Shown in pieces: positions 16,392 to 24,160 of a stretch of 34,520 nt of DNA (positions are counted from its first letter, which is position 1; the number at the start of each line of letters is the position of its first letter). Source of the stretch: an uncultured Eubacteriales bacterium (GTDB lineage: Bacteria > Bacillota > Clostridia > Christensenellales > Aristaeellaceae); contig CACYTF010000035.1 in NCBI GenBank assembly GCA_902777335.1, positions 1-34,520 on the forward strand. Reading direction: 5' to 3'. The notes under the pieces were generated by a model. That model was not told where the DNA came from, ran no database searches, and saw nothing but the letters and a program-made list of their open reading frames with translations. A program made the position numbers and the translations under genes.

Positions 16392-16397
16392 ATTTCC

Positions 16398-16769
16398 TTA
16401 CTTTTCCACCATCTCAAAGCTCACCCCGTCGTAGTACGGCGCGCCGGTGCTCTTGTTGTAGCGCTGGGCGCCGAAGGGGACGGTGGAGGTGTAGAAGCTC
16501 CTGGTGGTCTGCGCGCCGGTGGCGGGGTCCACCACGGTGGCGTTGTAGAAGGGCTGTGAGATGTCGGAAAGCAGCTGCTGCATCGTCGCCTGCTGCAGCC
16601 GCAGCAGCTTCACGGTGGCCTTCAGCTTCGTGGCCACGCGCGTGCGGAACATCTCGCCGGTCTGCACGTCGCGCCCGCTGCCCTCGGCGTCCAGGTCGTT
16701 CCTGGACAAATTCAGCGCCTCCACCAGCGCCGCGTAGTCGTGGTTGTTGATGATGAGCACAGGCTGCAT
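16398..16769 (-). CDS. Small phage tail protein (unknown family)
   Basis: This 123-residue protein sits between the tape measure and the large tail protein. It begins MQPVLIINNHDYAALVE, is charged in the centre (LNLSRNDLDAEGSGRDVQTGEMF) and ends in a beta-rich, Tyr-rich part (YNKSTGAPYYDGVSFEMVEK). Small proteins at this place in Clostridia prophages are often distal-tail or tail-completion components. I do not recognise a firm family. AAAGGAG lies about 10 bases before ATG 16769. It is flanked on both sides by heptamer-bounded B elements. Confidence 0.65.
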   Translation of the reverse strand: MQPVLIINNHDYAALVEALNLSRNDLDAEGSGRDVQTGEMFRTRVATKLKATVKLLRLQQATMQQLLSDISQPFYNATVVDPATGAQTTRSFYTSTVPFGAQRYNKSTGAPYYDGVSFEMVEK

Positions 16770-16788
16770 GGTTTACGCTCCTTTCTTT

Positions 16789-16969
16789 GAGAGTGGAGAG
16801 TGAAGAGTGGAGAGTGGAGAGTGAAGATTGAGTCAGCCAGAGAACAAAGCGTCGTCCGCCCGTTTTTCATTGTGCCATTCCTTCGCGGTAACGGAAGCCC
16901 GTTATTCCGCACACTGTAGCGCGCGACTGTCCAAAACTCCACTCTTCACACTCCACTCTTCACTCTCCT
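16789..16969. repeat. Heptamer-bounded element B2
   Basis: Five AGAGTGR units at the left, their complements at the right, and a B-type core between them (AGAACAAAGCGTCGTC, TCCTTCGCGGTAACGGAAGC). The core has diverged from B1/B4/B5 in the middle. The last right-end unit supplies the TAG stop of the tape measure gene (16968-16970). Confidence 0.88.
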
Positions 16970-19900
16970 ACATCAGCGGGCTCGCCCCGTACATCTGCGT
17001 CTGGCGGTTCAGGCCTTCGATGATCTGGCGCAGGCTCATACCGCCGGGCGCGTCGCCGCCGCGCTGCAGCTGCTGGAGCGCCGCCACGATCGCAGAGGTC
17101 TGCGCGCCGATCACGCTGATGATGGTCTGGATCAGGTCCTCATTGTTGGCGTTCAGCGTGTCCTCTATGGCCTCGCCGGCCTCAGAGATCCGCGCCGCCA
17201 CCTCATAGGGCACCGCGCCGCCGGTGGCCACCGCGGGCAGGCTGAGCCGCACCTTGCTCAGCGCGTACAGCATGCCGGAGGCCACCGCGCTGAACATCGT
17301 CTGAGCCAGCTGGCTCTTGTTCAGGATCTCGGTGCGGCCGTTGATGTGGCCGACGATCTCCGGCCCGGCCTCGCCCGCCGCGAACAGCGTGCCGTGGGCC
17401 CGCGACGTGCCGGCGGCGTACTTCTGCACGCCGTCCCACCACCTCGGCCGCCCGGAGTTCGTGAGCAAGCCCCCGGAGGCGAAGGCCAGCGAGCGCCCGC
17501 CCGCGGTGATGATGCCGCCCAGCGCCTTGGTCATGGCCACCCACGTCGTGCCGCCCGTGCCGTTGGTCAGGTTCACCTTCACCGTGGCCTCGCCCTTGGT
17601 GTTGCCGGTCAGGTACGCCAGAAGGCCGCTGGCCCAGTTCGTGCCGCTGTTGGACAGGGTGACCTTGGTCGTCACCGCCGTGCCCACAAAGGCCGATATG
17701 GAGGTCCAGCCGCTCTTCGCCAGCGACACATTGCCGGTGACCGCCTTCTCGCTCGCGCTGTAGACCCCGGAGACATTCTGCGTGCCGCTGCTGGCCTTTG
17801 CCAGCGAAGTATAGCCGGTGACCGCCTTGTCCGCCTGGCTGTAGACGCTCTTCACCGTCTGGTCGCCGCTGCTGCCCTTCGCCAGGCTGGTCTTGCCGGT
17901 GACGGCCTTGTCTGCGGCGCTGTACACCGCCTCGGCCGTCTGCGGGCCGCTACCGGCCTTCCCCAGCGATGTCAGCACGGTGACCGCCGTGCCAACGAAG
18001 GCCGATATGGACGTCCAGCCGTTCTTCCCCAGCGAAGTCAGCACCGTCACCGCCGTGCCCACGAAGCCGCCGATGGACGTCCAGCCGCTCTTCCCCAGCG
18101 ACGTCAGCACCGTCACCGCCGTGCCCACGAAGGCCGATATGGACGACCAGCCGCTCTTCCCCAGCGAGGTCAGCACCGTCACCGCCGTGCCCACGAAGGC
18201 CGATATGGACGACCAGCCGCTCTTCCCCAGCGACGTCAGCACCGTCACCGCCGTGCCCACGAAGCTGCCGATGCTCGTCCAACCGCTCCTCCCCAGCGAC
18301 GTCAGCACCGTCACCGCCGTGCCCACGAAGGCCGATATGGACGACCAGCCGTTCTTCTCCAGCGAGGTCAAGACCGTCACCGCCGTGCCCACGAAGCTGC
18401 CGATGCTCGTCCAGCCGTTCCTGCCCAGCGAGGTCAGCACCGTCACCGCCGTACCCACGAAGCTGCCGATGGTCGTCCAACCGCTCTTGCCCAGCCGAAT
18501 CAGCGCTGCCAGCGGGTTGTCGATGCCCAGCCATTTGGTGATTGTGGTCCAACCGCTCCTCAGCAGCGACAGGTTCAGCGACAGGTTCGCGCTTCCGCCG
18601 AACAACAGCGCGCCGAAGAACTCACCCAGCTTCATCAGCGCCGCCTTGAACAGCGCCCACAGCTTTTCCGCCATGGCATCCCAGTCCACCCGCGAAAGCG
18701 CCCGCCCGATGCCGTCGGCAAAGCCCTTGGCGTCAAAATCATCGAAGAACGACAGGCCGAGATCCAGCACGCCCAGCAGCGTGTTGTTCAGCCAATCGCC
18801 CAGGGCGTCCCAGTTCACGCTTTCAAACAGGCCGTTCACCGACGCCGCCAGCGCCGCGCCCGCACCCGTCCAGTCGAATTTCGCCGCCGCTGTGCCCAGC
18901 ACGGACAGCAGGTCATTGACGCGCCTGCCAAGGGCCTTCCCCAGCCGTTTCCAATGGGTTCTTTGGATGAAACTGTTGATCCCGTCGGTCAGTCGCAGCG
19001 CCAGGCCCGCCCAGTCGACGGCGCTCAGCTTTTTGTCCAGCGTGGTGACGAAGCCATTCACGCCATCGGCCAGATCCGCCGCGAACGCCGGCCAGTCAAA
19101 CCCGGTGATGAAGCCCGCGACCGTCTCCCAGAACGTTGTAAAGAGCAGCGCCACCGTGCCGCCGGCCGTGGTGAAATCGATCTCAGCCAGCGCGTTGTTC
19201 AGAAATTCCGCCGCCGAAGCGCCGATATTGGCAAAGTTTATCGCATCCAGCGTCCAGTAGGCCGTGGAGAACAGGCCGTTGACGTAGTAGCCGACCTTCG
19301 TGCCGAGGCCCGCCCAATCCACCGAATCGACGATGGCGTTCACCTGCTCGCCCAGCAGCTGCCCCAGGCCAGCCCAATCGCCCGCCTGAAACGCCTCGCG
19401 CAGCCGGTCGGCGAAGTCCCGAAGCCCGCTTTCGATGGTCCGGGTCTCAAACATGCCCGCCACGCCGCCGCCCCCGCCGCCGCCACGCCCGGAGGCGCCC
19501 GACTGCAGCACGTTCAGCTGGTCGAAGCCCGCCACATACCGGCGAAGCGCCGAGGTCGCCCGGCCGATGCGCCCGCCCACGGCGCTCCACGCCTCGCCGG
19601 TCCTGCGGGCGGCCACATAGGTCTGTGAACCGGACAGCCGCGCCACCAGCTGGCCCGCCAGGTTGAACAGAGTGACGATGCAATCGGTCACGTAGTGGAT
19701 GGCCGGAGCCACCGTATTGATCAGCGGCGCGGCCATCGCGGCAAAGCTGTTCTTCAGATACAGCGCGCTGGCGGCCAGACCGTCCAGCGTCGACGCGAAG
19801 GGTTCCCAGTTCTCCTGCCCCCAGCGGTACAGGTTGCGCAGGCCGGAATCCAGCCCCTGGGCCAGGTTTTGCGCGTGCATCAGCGCCGACACGACACCCT

Positions 19901-20081
19901 TGGCGTAGTCGCCCATTCGCGACAGTCCCGCCGCCGCCCGCTGGACGATGCCGCCAAAGGACCGCATGGAATCGCGCATGCCGGCGATCGCCGCGTTCAG
20001 CGCCCCCGCCTCGCGAAACAGCGCCGAGCCCTGCCTGTGCTCGGCCATATCGCCCAGATCAATGACGATGGATGCGGACAT
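16968..20081 (-). CDS. Phage tail tape measure protein
   Basis: This protein of about 1037 residues is the longest in the cluster. It sets tail length and later helps DNA pass the membrane. It has helical N-terminal coils (GALNAAIAGMRDSMRSFGGIVQRAAAGL), repeated Trp-Ala-Gly-Leu blocks (VDWAGLGTKVG, FDWPAFAADL, FDWTGAGAAL), then eight tandem 22-residue repeats of the GWTSISAFVGTAVTVLTSLG type and three 27-residue repeats with Y-S-x-A-D-K-A-V-T-G. The C-terminus has GGLLTNSGRPRWWDGVQKYA and FAAGEAGPEIV, typical of tape measures. An in-frame ATG at 20135 lies in a heptamer array and is rejected; ATG 20081 has a perfect AAGGAGGTGA 5 bases upstream. Confidence 0.93.
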   Translation of the reverse strand: MSASIVIDLGDMAEHRQGSALFREAGALNAAIAGMRDSMRSFGGIVQRAAAGLSRMGDYAKGVVSALMHAQNLAQGLDSGLRNLYRWGQENWEPFASTLDGLAASALYLKNSFAAMAAPLINTVAPAIHYVTDCIVTLFNLAGQLVARLSGSQTYVAARRTGEAWSAVGGRIGRATSALRRYVAGFDQLNVLQSGASGRGGGGGGGVAGMFETRTIESGLRDFADRLREAFQAGDWAGLGQLLGEQVNAIVDSVDWAGLGTKVGYYVNGLFSTAYWTLDAINFANIGASAAEFLNNALAEIDFTTAGGTVALLFTTFWETVAGFITGFDWPAFAADLADGVNGFVTTLDKKLSAVDWAGLALRLTDGINSFIQRTHWKRLGKALGRRVNDLLSVLGTAAAKFDWTGAGAALAASVNGLFESVNWDALGDWLNNTLLGVLDLGLSFFDDFDAKGFADGIGRALSRVDWDAMAEKLWALFKAALMKLGEFFGALLFGGSANLSLNLSLLRSGWTTITKWLGIDNPLAALIRLGKSGWTTIGSFVGTAVTVLTSLGRNGWTSIGSFVGTAVTVLTSLEKNGWSSISAFVGTAVTVLTSLGRSGWTSIGSFVGTAVTVLTSLGKSGWSSISAFVGTAVTVLTSLGKSGWSSISAFVGTAVTVLTSLGKSGWTSIGGFVGTAVTVLTSLGKNGWTSISAFVGTAVTVLTSLGKAGSGPQTAEAVYSAADKAVTGKTSLAKGSSGDQTVKSVYSQADKAVTGYTSLAKASSGTQNVSGVYSASEKAVTGNVSLAKSGWTSISAFVGTAVTTKVTLSNSGTNWASGLLAYLTGNTKGEATVKVNLTNGTGGTTWVAMTKALGGIITAGGRSLAFASGGLLTNSGRPRWWDGVQKYAAGTSRAHGTLFAAGEAGPEIVGHINGRTEILNKSQLAQTMFSAVASGMLYALSKVRLSLPAVATGGAVPYEVAARISEAGEAIEDTLNANNEDLIQTIISVIGAQTSAIVAALQQLQRGGDAPGGMSLRQIIEGLNRQTQMYGASPLM
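17706..18488. repeat. Tandem coding repeats in the tape measure gene
   Basis: From 17960 to 18488 there are eight 66-base repeats encoding 22-residue units with fixed Trp and Phe. From 17706 to 17960 lie three related 81-base repeats, ended by one more 22-residue unit. The nucleotide identity between copies is high, which favours length change by recombination. Confidence 0.85.
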
Positions 20082-20097
20082 GAAATCACCTCCTTGG

Positions 20098-20226
20098 GGA
20101 AATGAGGAATTAGGAATGAGGAATGAGGAATTCATGTGGAAATCCTGTCGGATTTCTTATGATTAAACAAATCCCGTCAGGGATTTGCACCGCCATTCCT
20201 CATTCCTAATTCCTCATTCCTCACTC
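20098..20226. repeat. Heptamer-bounded element A2 (GGAATGA family)
   Basis: Tandem GGAATGA/GGAATTA units at the left and TCATTCC/TAATTCC at the right bound a core with two hairpins: GAAATCCTGTCGGATTTC and CAAATCCCGTCAGGGATTTG. It lies between the Gp15-like gene and the tape measure gene and just before the tape measure ribosome binding site. Confidence 0.9.
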
Positions 20227-20248
20227 AACAAAGTCCACAGCGTATTCC

Positions 20249-20809
20249 TCACGCCTGACCGAGCGCCAGCAGGAGCCTGTCCTTCTCCGCCTGTTCCCGG
20301 GCGCTCAGCCTTGGCTTCAGCCGGCAGATGGCCAGGTTGTTGTTCCAGAATTCCTGTTCGTTCTTCTCCAGCTTCTTGCCCCGGGCCTTCTTGCCGCGCA
20401 GGCTCAGCACGGTGCTGTACACGCTGTCGCGGATCTCCATGAACAGACCCAGAAAGGTCCACCAGTGCATGTATTCCACACTTCGCACTTCAAAGCCCGC
20501 CGCCCGGTTCACCGCCGGGAAGATCAGCGGCGCGTCCTGGACCCAGTCCATGGTCCGCGGCCCCGGCTTCTGGTCCCCGGCGCCGTGGTCGATGAAGGCC
20601 ATGGCCGCGTCCAGCGCCGCCTGGAGCTGGTCCCGGGGGATCTCCCCGAAGTCCACGTACAGGTCCATCAGGCACAGCAGCGCCTTCTCCCCGTCCGACA
20701 GGTCCGGGTCCTCAAACGCCGACAGGATCCGCAGCACCTGCCGGAAGTCCGGGTCGATGTCCCATTCCCGCCCGCCGAAGGAGAGAGCTGTGGGTAGGTC
20801 GAAGATCAT
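20249..20809 (-). CDS. Gp15-like phage protein (tail assembly chaperone region)
   Basis: This 186-residue protein matches the Gp15 family of Gram-positive phages. It opens with MIFDLPTALSFGGREWDIDPDFRQVLRI, has a helical middle, and a conserved VRSVEYMHWWTFLGLFMEI segment before a Lys-rich end with FWNNNLAICRLKPR. Genes here, between the first chaperone and the tape measure, correspond to the second tail assembly chaperone. It is a separate frame from the preceding gene, so no programmed frameshift fusion is needed. A and A-type repeats flank it on both sides. Start at 20809 with AAAGGAG upstream. Confidence 0.85.
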   Translation of the reverse strand: MIFDLPTALSFGGREWDIDPDFRQVLRILSAFEDPDLSDGEKALLCLMDLYVDFGEIPRDQLQAALDAAMAFIDHGAGDQKPGPRTMDWVQDAPLIFPAVNRAAGFEVRSVEYMHWWTFLGLFMEIRDSVYSTVLSLRGKKARGKKLEKNEQEFWNNNLAICRLKPRLSAREQAEKDRLLLALGQA

Positions 20810-20831
20810 GGGTGCTCCTTTCAGTCGCTTT

Positions 20832-20960
20832 GAATGAGGAATGAGGAGTGAGGAATGAGGAATTCAGGTGGAAATCCTGTCGGATTTCTTTTGATTAAAT
20901 CAAATCCCGAAGGGATTTGCACCACCATTCCTCATTCCTAATTCCTCATTCCTAATTCCC
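20832..20960. repeat. Heptamer-bounded element A3
   Basis: Same layout as A2: GGAATGA units, hairpins GAAATCCTGTCGGATTTC and CAAATCCCGAAGGGATTTG, then TCATTCC/TAATTCC units. The loop of the second hairpin differs from A2 while the stem is kept. The right end stops next to the TGA of the upstream chaperone gene. Confidence 0.9.
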
Positions 20961-20961
20961 C

Positions 20962-21447
20962 TCACTTCTTCCCCCGCCGCGTCGCCCGGTTCGCGTACTT
21001 CTTCGCGTTCTCGGAGAACTTCGCGGTCTCCTGTTCGAACTGTGCGCCGATGAACGTGCCCACGGCGTCGAGCACCTGGGCGCAGTAGAACGCGCCGCCC
21101 ACGGGGCTGAAGGGGTCCATCCTGCCGAAGAACGCCTGGGCCGCGTCGTCGCTGCCGAACAGCGTGTTGACGGCCTCGTACAGCCGCTTCCCGGCCTCGT
21201 CCAGCGCCTGGGCATAGCGCGGGTCGGAGATGTCCACGTCCCTGTCGCCCAGCTCCGCGGACATCTGCGCCAGCGGCTCGAAGATGGCGTCCGCCCGGTC
21301 GGTCAGGTCGTTGTAGCGCTTGATGATGCCCAAATCCGTCGGGTGGAACGTGAACGCGCCGATCTCCACGCCGTCCTTATTCTGAATCGGAACGCGGCGA
21401 CTGCCGTCGTCCACGACGATGGTCATGGGTTTAATGTTGTCTGCCAT
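20962..21447 (-). CDS. Phage tail assembly chaperone (first)
   Basis: This 161-residue protein lies between the tail tube and Gp15-like genes, the usual place of the gpG-type chaperone that coats the tape measure before tube polymerisation. It starts with a beta-rich part (MTIVVDDGSRRVPIQNKDGVEIGAFTFHP), continues with an acidic helical region and ends with a basic tail (KKYANRATRRGKK). I see no slippery heptanucleotide leading into the next frame, and a 130-base repeat separates the two chaperone genes. The role is from position and general shape. Start 21447 has AAAGGAGC 7 bases upstream. Confidence 0.72.
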   Translation of the reverse strand: MADNIKPMTIVVDDGSRRVPIQNKDGVEIGAFTFHPTDLGIIKRYNDLTDRADAIFEPLAQMSAELGDRDVDISDPRYAQALDEAGKRLYEAVNTLFGSDDAAQAFFGRMDPFSPVGGAFYCAQVLDAVGTFIGAQFEQETAKFSENAKKYANRATRRGKK

Positions 21448-21476
21448 GAGATGCTCCTTTCATTCAAGAGTGGAGA

Positions 21477-21557
21477 GTTGAGAGTGGAGAGTGAAGATAG
21501 AATCAGCCATCCAAAACTCCACTCTCCACTCTTCACTCTCCACTCTTCTCTACTCCC
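21477..21557. repeat. Heptamer-bounded element B3, core-deleted
   Basis: AGAGTGG/AGAGTTG/AGAGTGA units run directly through GAATCAGCCATCCAAAACTCC into the complementary units. Compared with B4 and B5 about 90 core bases are missing, leaving the two core borders joined. Confidence 0.85.
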
Positions 21558-21560
21558 TAA

Positions 21561-22076
21561 TCAGGTGTCCGGCGTGAACGTGCCGGAGGCCCCGCCGGTG
21601 CCGGGCGTGTAGATGCCGGACGTCTTCTCGCCGACGTAGGTCACCTCAAACGGGATCTGATAGCCGCTGGTGTCGCCGCCGTAGCTGGTGGGCACCACGT
21701 AGCAGTCCTGGCGGTAGGCCTTGTAGGTGCCGCTGGTCGTGCCCTCGTCCCACAGGTGGACCTCCAGGCTCTTGGTCTTCAGGGTGTCGTCGTTGATCTG
21801 GCTGTCCACGATCTGCTGCAGGCGCTCGAACAGCGCGTCGCCGACCTCCGCGTAGAAGGGCTCGGCGCTGGCCGACATCTCGTAGCCGTTGTGGATGAAG
21901 CTGTTGTTGCCCAGGATGTTCTTCTTCTTCTCGGTGTCGGGGTTCATCTCCACGTTGAACTCCTCCAGGTCCTTGCCGACGCGGTACCAGCTGGGCGTGG
22001 TCCCGCCGAAGGTGCTGTCCAGGAAGTGCGCCATGTACTTGCGCGCGATCTTGCCGGTGATTCCAGTGTTGGGCAT
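21561..22076 (-). CDS. Phage major tail tube protein
   Basis: This 171-residue protein is in the classic place between capsid and chaperone genes. It has the TP901/phi13-like tube flavour: an N-terminal start MPNTGITGKIARKYMAHFLD, a central strand-rich region (EEFNVEMNPDTEKKKNILGNNSFIHNGYEMSASAEP) and late strands QIPFEVTYVGEKTSG. The C-terminus is Gly/Thr-rich. Such proteins stack as hexameric rings around the tape measure. The start is ATG 22076, 10 or more bases from AAAGGAG. Confidence 0.83.
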   Translation of the reverse strand: MPNTGITGKIARKYMAHFLDSTFGGTTPSWYRVGKDLEEFNVEMNPDTEKKKNILGNNSFIHNGYEMSASAEPFYAEVGDALFERLQQIVDSQINDDTLKTKSLEVHLWDEGTTSGTYKAYRQDCYVVPTSYGGDTSGYQIPFEVTYVGEKTSGIYTPGTGGASGTFTPDT

Positions 22077-22098
22077 ATTTCATTCGCTCCTTTCAATT

Positions 22099-22184
22099 CA
22101 GGCAATAGGCATCAGGCATCAGGCAGTAGGGGTTACCTCGGTGGATCTCCTACTGCCTACTGCCTATTGCCTATTGCCTATTCC
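22099..22184. repeat. Heptamer-bounded element C (AGGCATC/AGGCAAT family)
   Basis: Four AGGCAWY-type units at the left and five TGCCTAC/TGCCTAT units at the right surround a short core (GGTTACCTCGGTGGATCTCC). It has the same arrangement as families A and B with a different heptamer and the smallest core. Confidence 0.85.
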
Positions 22185-22189
22185 GTCCT

Positions 22190-23068
22190 TTACGCTTCCG
22201 CGTGCACCACGACGCCGCCGCGGGCGCTCAGCTTGAACGCGCCGTAGTAGTAGCGCTCGTAGTACAGGTACTTGCCCTTGCTCTGGGCGTTGGGCGCGCT
22301 GATCATGGCGGTCTCGTACTTCACCGGCGCGGCGATGCTGTCGAGGCAGACCACCAGCGCGTAGATCTTCTTCGCGCCGCTGTTCGCGCTCCAGCCGGTG
22401 GTGAAGTTGAACGAGCTCTTCATGATGGAGGACGGCACCGGATGGATCGGGATGCCGTCCATCGTCAGGATGCTGCGGTCGACATTGTGGGCGCCCTTGT
22501 CCACGTCCATGTACCGGGTGATGCCGCTGCCGTACTTCAGCATGGTGTAGTACACCTCGGAGTTCATGTAGCAGACCACGCGGTTCATGTTGCAGCGGTC
22601 CTCCGCCAGCGTCGACAGGTACAGGTCCCAGCATCCGATGATGTTGGACACGGTCGGGGCCGTCGTGATGGGCGTGGCCATGCTGTACAGCTTGGCCGCC
22701 ATGTAGGCGTCCATCTCGGGCACCTTCTGCTGCTCGTTGAAGGCCCTGGTGATGTTCGCGATGCTGGCCACCTGGTTGGTCTCCTCGACGTCCATCGGGT
22801 CCACCAGGGTGTCCCACTCGCGGTCCATCTCCAGCGTCACCGCCTGCAGCGCGTTGTCCCAGTTCCGGTTGAAGGTGCCGGTGATCTGGTCTCGGTTCAC
22901 CGCGTGCGCGCCGGTGGTGGTCAGCGTCGGAATGTACATCGTCTTGCCGATGCCGGGCTTGTACAGGTTGGAATTGTTCGCCGCCCAGATCTCCGGGAAG
23001 TAGCTCAGGTACGGATACGCCTGCGCCAGCGCCTGGCTGTACTCAGCGGCATAGTTCACATTGGGCAT
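22190..23068 (-). CDS. Phage major capsid protein
   Basis: This protein of about 292 residues follows the scaffold gene and precedes the tail tube, as expected for an HK97-fold capsid protein. Segments such as AAEYSQALAQAYPYLSYFPEIWAANNSN, MYIPTLTTTGAH, DQITGTFNRNWDNALQAVTLEMDREW and SILTMDGIPIHPVPSSIM fit the N-arm, E-loop and P-domain patterns. The C-terminus KYLYYERYYYGAFKLSARGGVVVHAEA resembles the final A-domain strand of several Gram-positive phage capsids. ATG 23068 is preferred to ATG 23074 (two residues longer) because AGGAG then has 9-base spacing instead of 3. Confidence 0.85.
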   Translation of the reverse strand: MPNVNYAAEYSQALAQAYPYLSYFPEIWAANNSNLYKPGIGKTMYIPTLTTTGAHAVNRDQITGTFNRNWDNALQAVTLEMDREWDTLVDPMDVEETNQVASIANITRAFNEQQKVPEMDAYMAAKLYSMATPITTAPTVSNIIGCWDLYLSTLAEDRCNMNRVVCYMNSEVYYTMLKYGSGITRYMDVDKGAHNVDRSILTMDGIPIHPVPSSIMKSSFNFTTGWSANSGAKKIYALVVCLDSIAAPVKYETAMISAPNAQSKGKYLYYERYYYGAFKLSARGGVVVHAEA

Positions 23069-23098
23069 ATTCATTCGCTCCTTTCAGTCGCTCATTTG

Positions 23099-23270
23099 AG
23101 AGTGAAGAGTGAAGAGTGGAGAGTGAAGATAGCGTCAGCCGAAGAACGAAGCGTCGTCATCCCGTTCTTCAGGATAACTCTCCTTCGCGGTAACGGAGCT
23201 TTGGGATTCCGCGAACTATCGCGCGCGACCATCCAAAACTCCACTCTCCACTCTCAACTCTCCACTCTCA
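23099..23270. repeat. Heptamer-bounded element B4
   Basis: Complete B-type element. The core pairs GAAGAACG with CGTTCTTC and TTCGCGG with CCGCGAA, giving two stem-loops between inverted heptamer arrays. It fills the scaffold-capsid gap, and its last unit touches the scaffold stop. Confidence 0.9.
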
Positions 23271-23798
23271 CTTCGTCCCAAACCCCCACGCGTCGGCGAA
23301 GGCCTTCGCGGCGCCGGTGTCGCCCTTGGGCATGCTGCCCTCGACGGGCGCGCCGAACTGGGGTTTCCTGGCGGGCTCCGCGGCGGTGAAGTACTCCTCG
23401 TACTGCTCGCGGATGCCCTGCAGCTGCTCCTGGACGGGGTTCGCGCCGTCCCCGCGATCCACCATGCCGTAGACCGTCTCAAAGAACTTGGGCTTCACGC
23501 CCGCGTAGTCCTCGGAAATCCGCGCCGCCTGCATGGCCTTGTAGCCGGCGTACTCGTCCGCCAGCGCCTTGTAGTCGTCGCTCTGCTTCGGGTCCGGGAC
23601 CTTCACGCCCTTCTCCCACTCGGTCCTGGCACTCTCCAGCGCCGCCGCCTGGGCCTGCTGGGCCGCCGCCTTGGCAATGTAGCCGTCGTCCAGCGCCCGC
23701 CCGTACAGCGCGAACACCTGCTCGGTCCGCTGCTCCGGCGTCAGCCCCTCGTTGCTCATGATCTCGTTCAGCGCCTTCCTGGTGAAAATGTTCGCCAT
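23268..23798 (-). CDS. Phage capsid scaffolding protein
   Basis: This 176-residue hydrophilic, helix-rich protein directly precedes the capsid gene. The middle (QQAQAAALESARTEWEKGVKVPDPKQSDDYKALADEYAGYKAMQ) is coiled-coil-like and rich in Ala, Glu and Lys. The tail (EPARKPQFGAPVEGSMPKGDTGAAKAFADAWGFGTK) is disordered with a short helical end, as in scaffolds that bind capsid by the C-terminus. AAAAAGGAGGAG precedes ATG 23798. It is the first gene after the terminator at 23891-23925, so its transcription needs read-through, antitermination or an unseen promoter. Confidence 0.78.
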   Translation of the reverse strand: MANIFTRKALNEIMSNEGLTPEQRTEQVFALYGRALDDGYIAKAAAQQAQAAALESARTEWEKGVKVPDPKQSDDYKALADEYAGYKAMQAARISEDYAGVKPKFFETVYGMVDRGDGANPVQEQLQGIREQYEEYFTAAEPARKPQFGAPVEGSMPKGDTGAAKAFADAWGFGTK

Positions 23799-23890
23799 AT
23801 ACTCCTCCTTTTTGCGGTGTCATGGAGTGATGCACCGTCTGCGTGTTTACCGTCCCGCCGGACGTGATTCACCACGCGCAGCGTGGCATG

Positions 23891-23925
23891 AAAAAGCAAC
23901 CAACCGGCGTGCTCCGGTGGGTTGC
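23891..23925 (-). terminator. Intrinsic terminator closing the DGR-target cassette
   Basis: On the minus strand GCAACCCACCGG and CCGGTTGGTTGC form a 12-bp stem (one mismatch) followed by TTTTT. It begins right after the TAA of the 47-residue gene. Confidence 0.85.
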
Positions 23926-24069
23926 TTATTCATCCGTTTTCTTCTCGTCCTTCGCCGGCTTCTTCTCCGGCTTCTTCTCCGGCTTGATGATCTCGCCGCA
24001 GGTCAGACAGCGCATCACGCCGTCCGCGCCCTGGAGCGTCGCCGGATGGCTGCAGGGAATCCCGTTCAT
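23926..24069 (-). CDS. Small zinc-ribbon-like protein, 47 residues
   Basis: A 47-codon gene starts at ATG 24069 behind AAAGGAGGG (8-base spacing) and ends at TAA 23926. The product has C6-S-H8 and C21-L-T-C24 (a possible CxH/CxxC metal site) and a Lys/Glu/Pro-rich tail with the repeat P-E-K-K-P-E-K-K-P-A-K. It lies 91 bases after the variable-protein gene and ends in an intrinsic terminator. No function is known. Good ribosome binding site, codon use and terminator support it as a real gene. Confidence 0.75.
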   Translation of the reverse strand: MNGIPCSHPATLQGADGVMRCLTCGEIIKPEKKPEKKPAKDEKKTDE

Positions 24070-24160
24070 CTTTCAACCCTCCTTTCCATTGTCGACATAC
24101 CGTCCTCAGGCAGCGGGCGCTTACCGCTTCCAGCCCCCAGTCTTGGCTCCCAATCCCCCC

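Noticed and set aside
16789..16830. Heptamer arrays as CRISPR or as simple microsatellites
   Set aside because: Units are 7 bases with no spacers. Occurrence as inverted pairs around conserved cores is not expected of slippage alone.
17960..18488. CRISPR-like regular repeats
   Set aside because: The 66-base units are fully coding in the tape measure frame and have no unique spacers.
20082..20135. Longer tape measure start with residues MNSSFLIPNSSFPQGG
   Set aside because: These residues are a translation of the heptamer array; the real start at 20081 has a perfect ribosome binding site.
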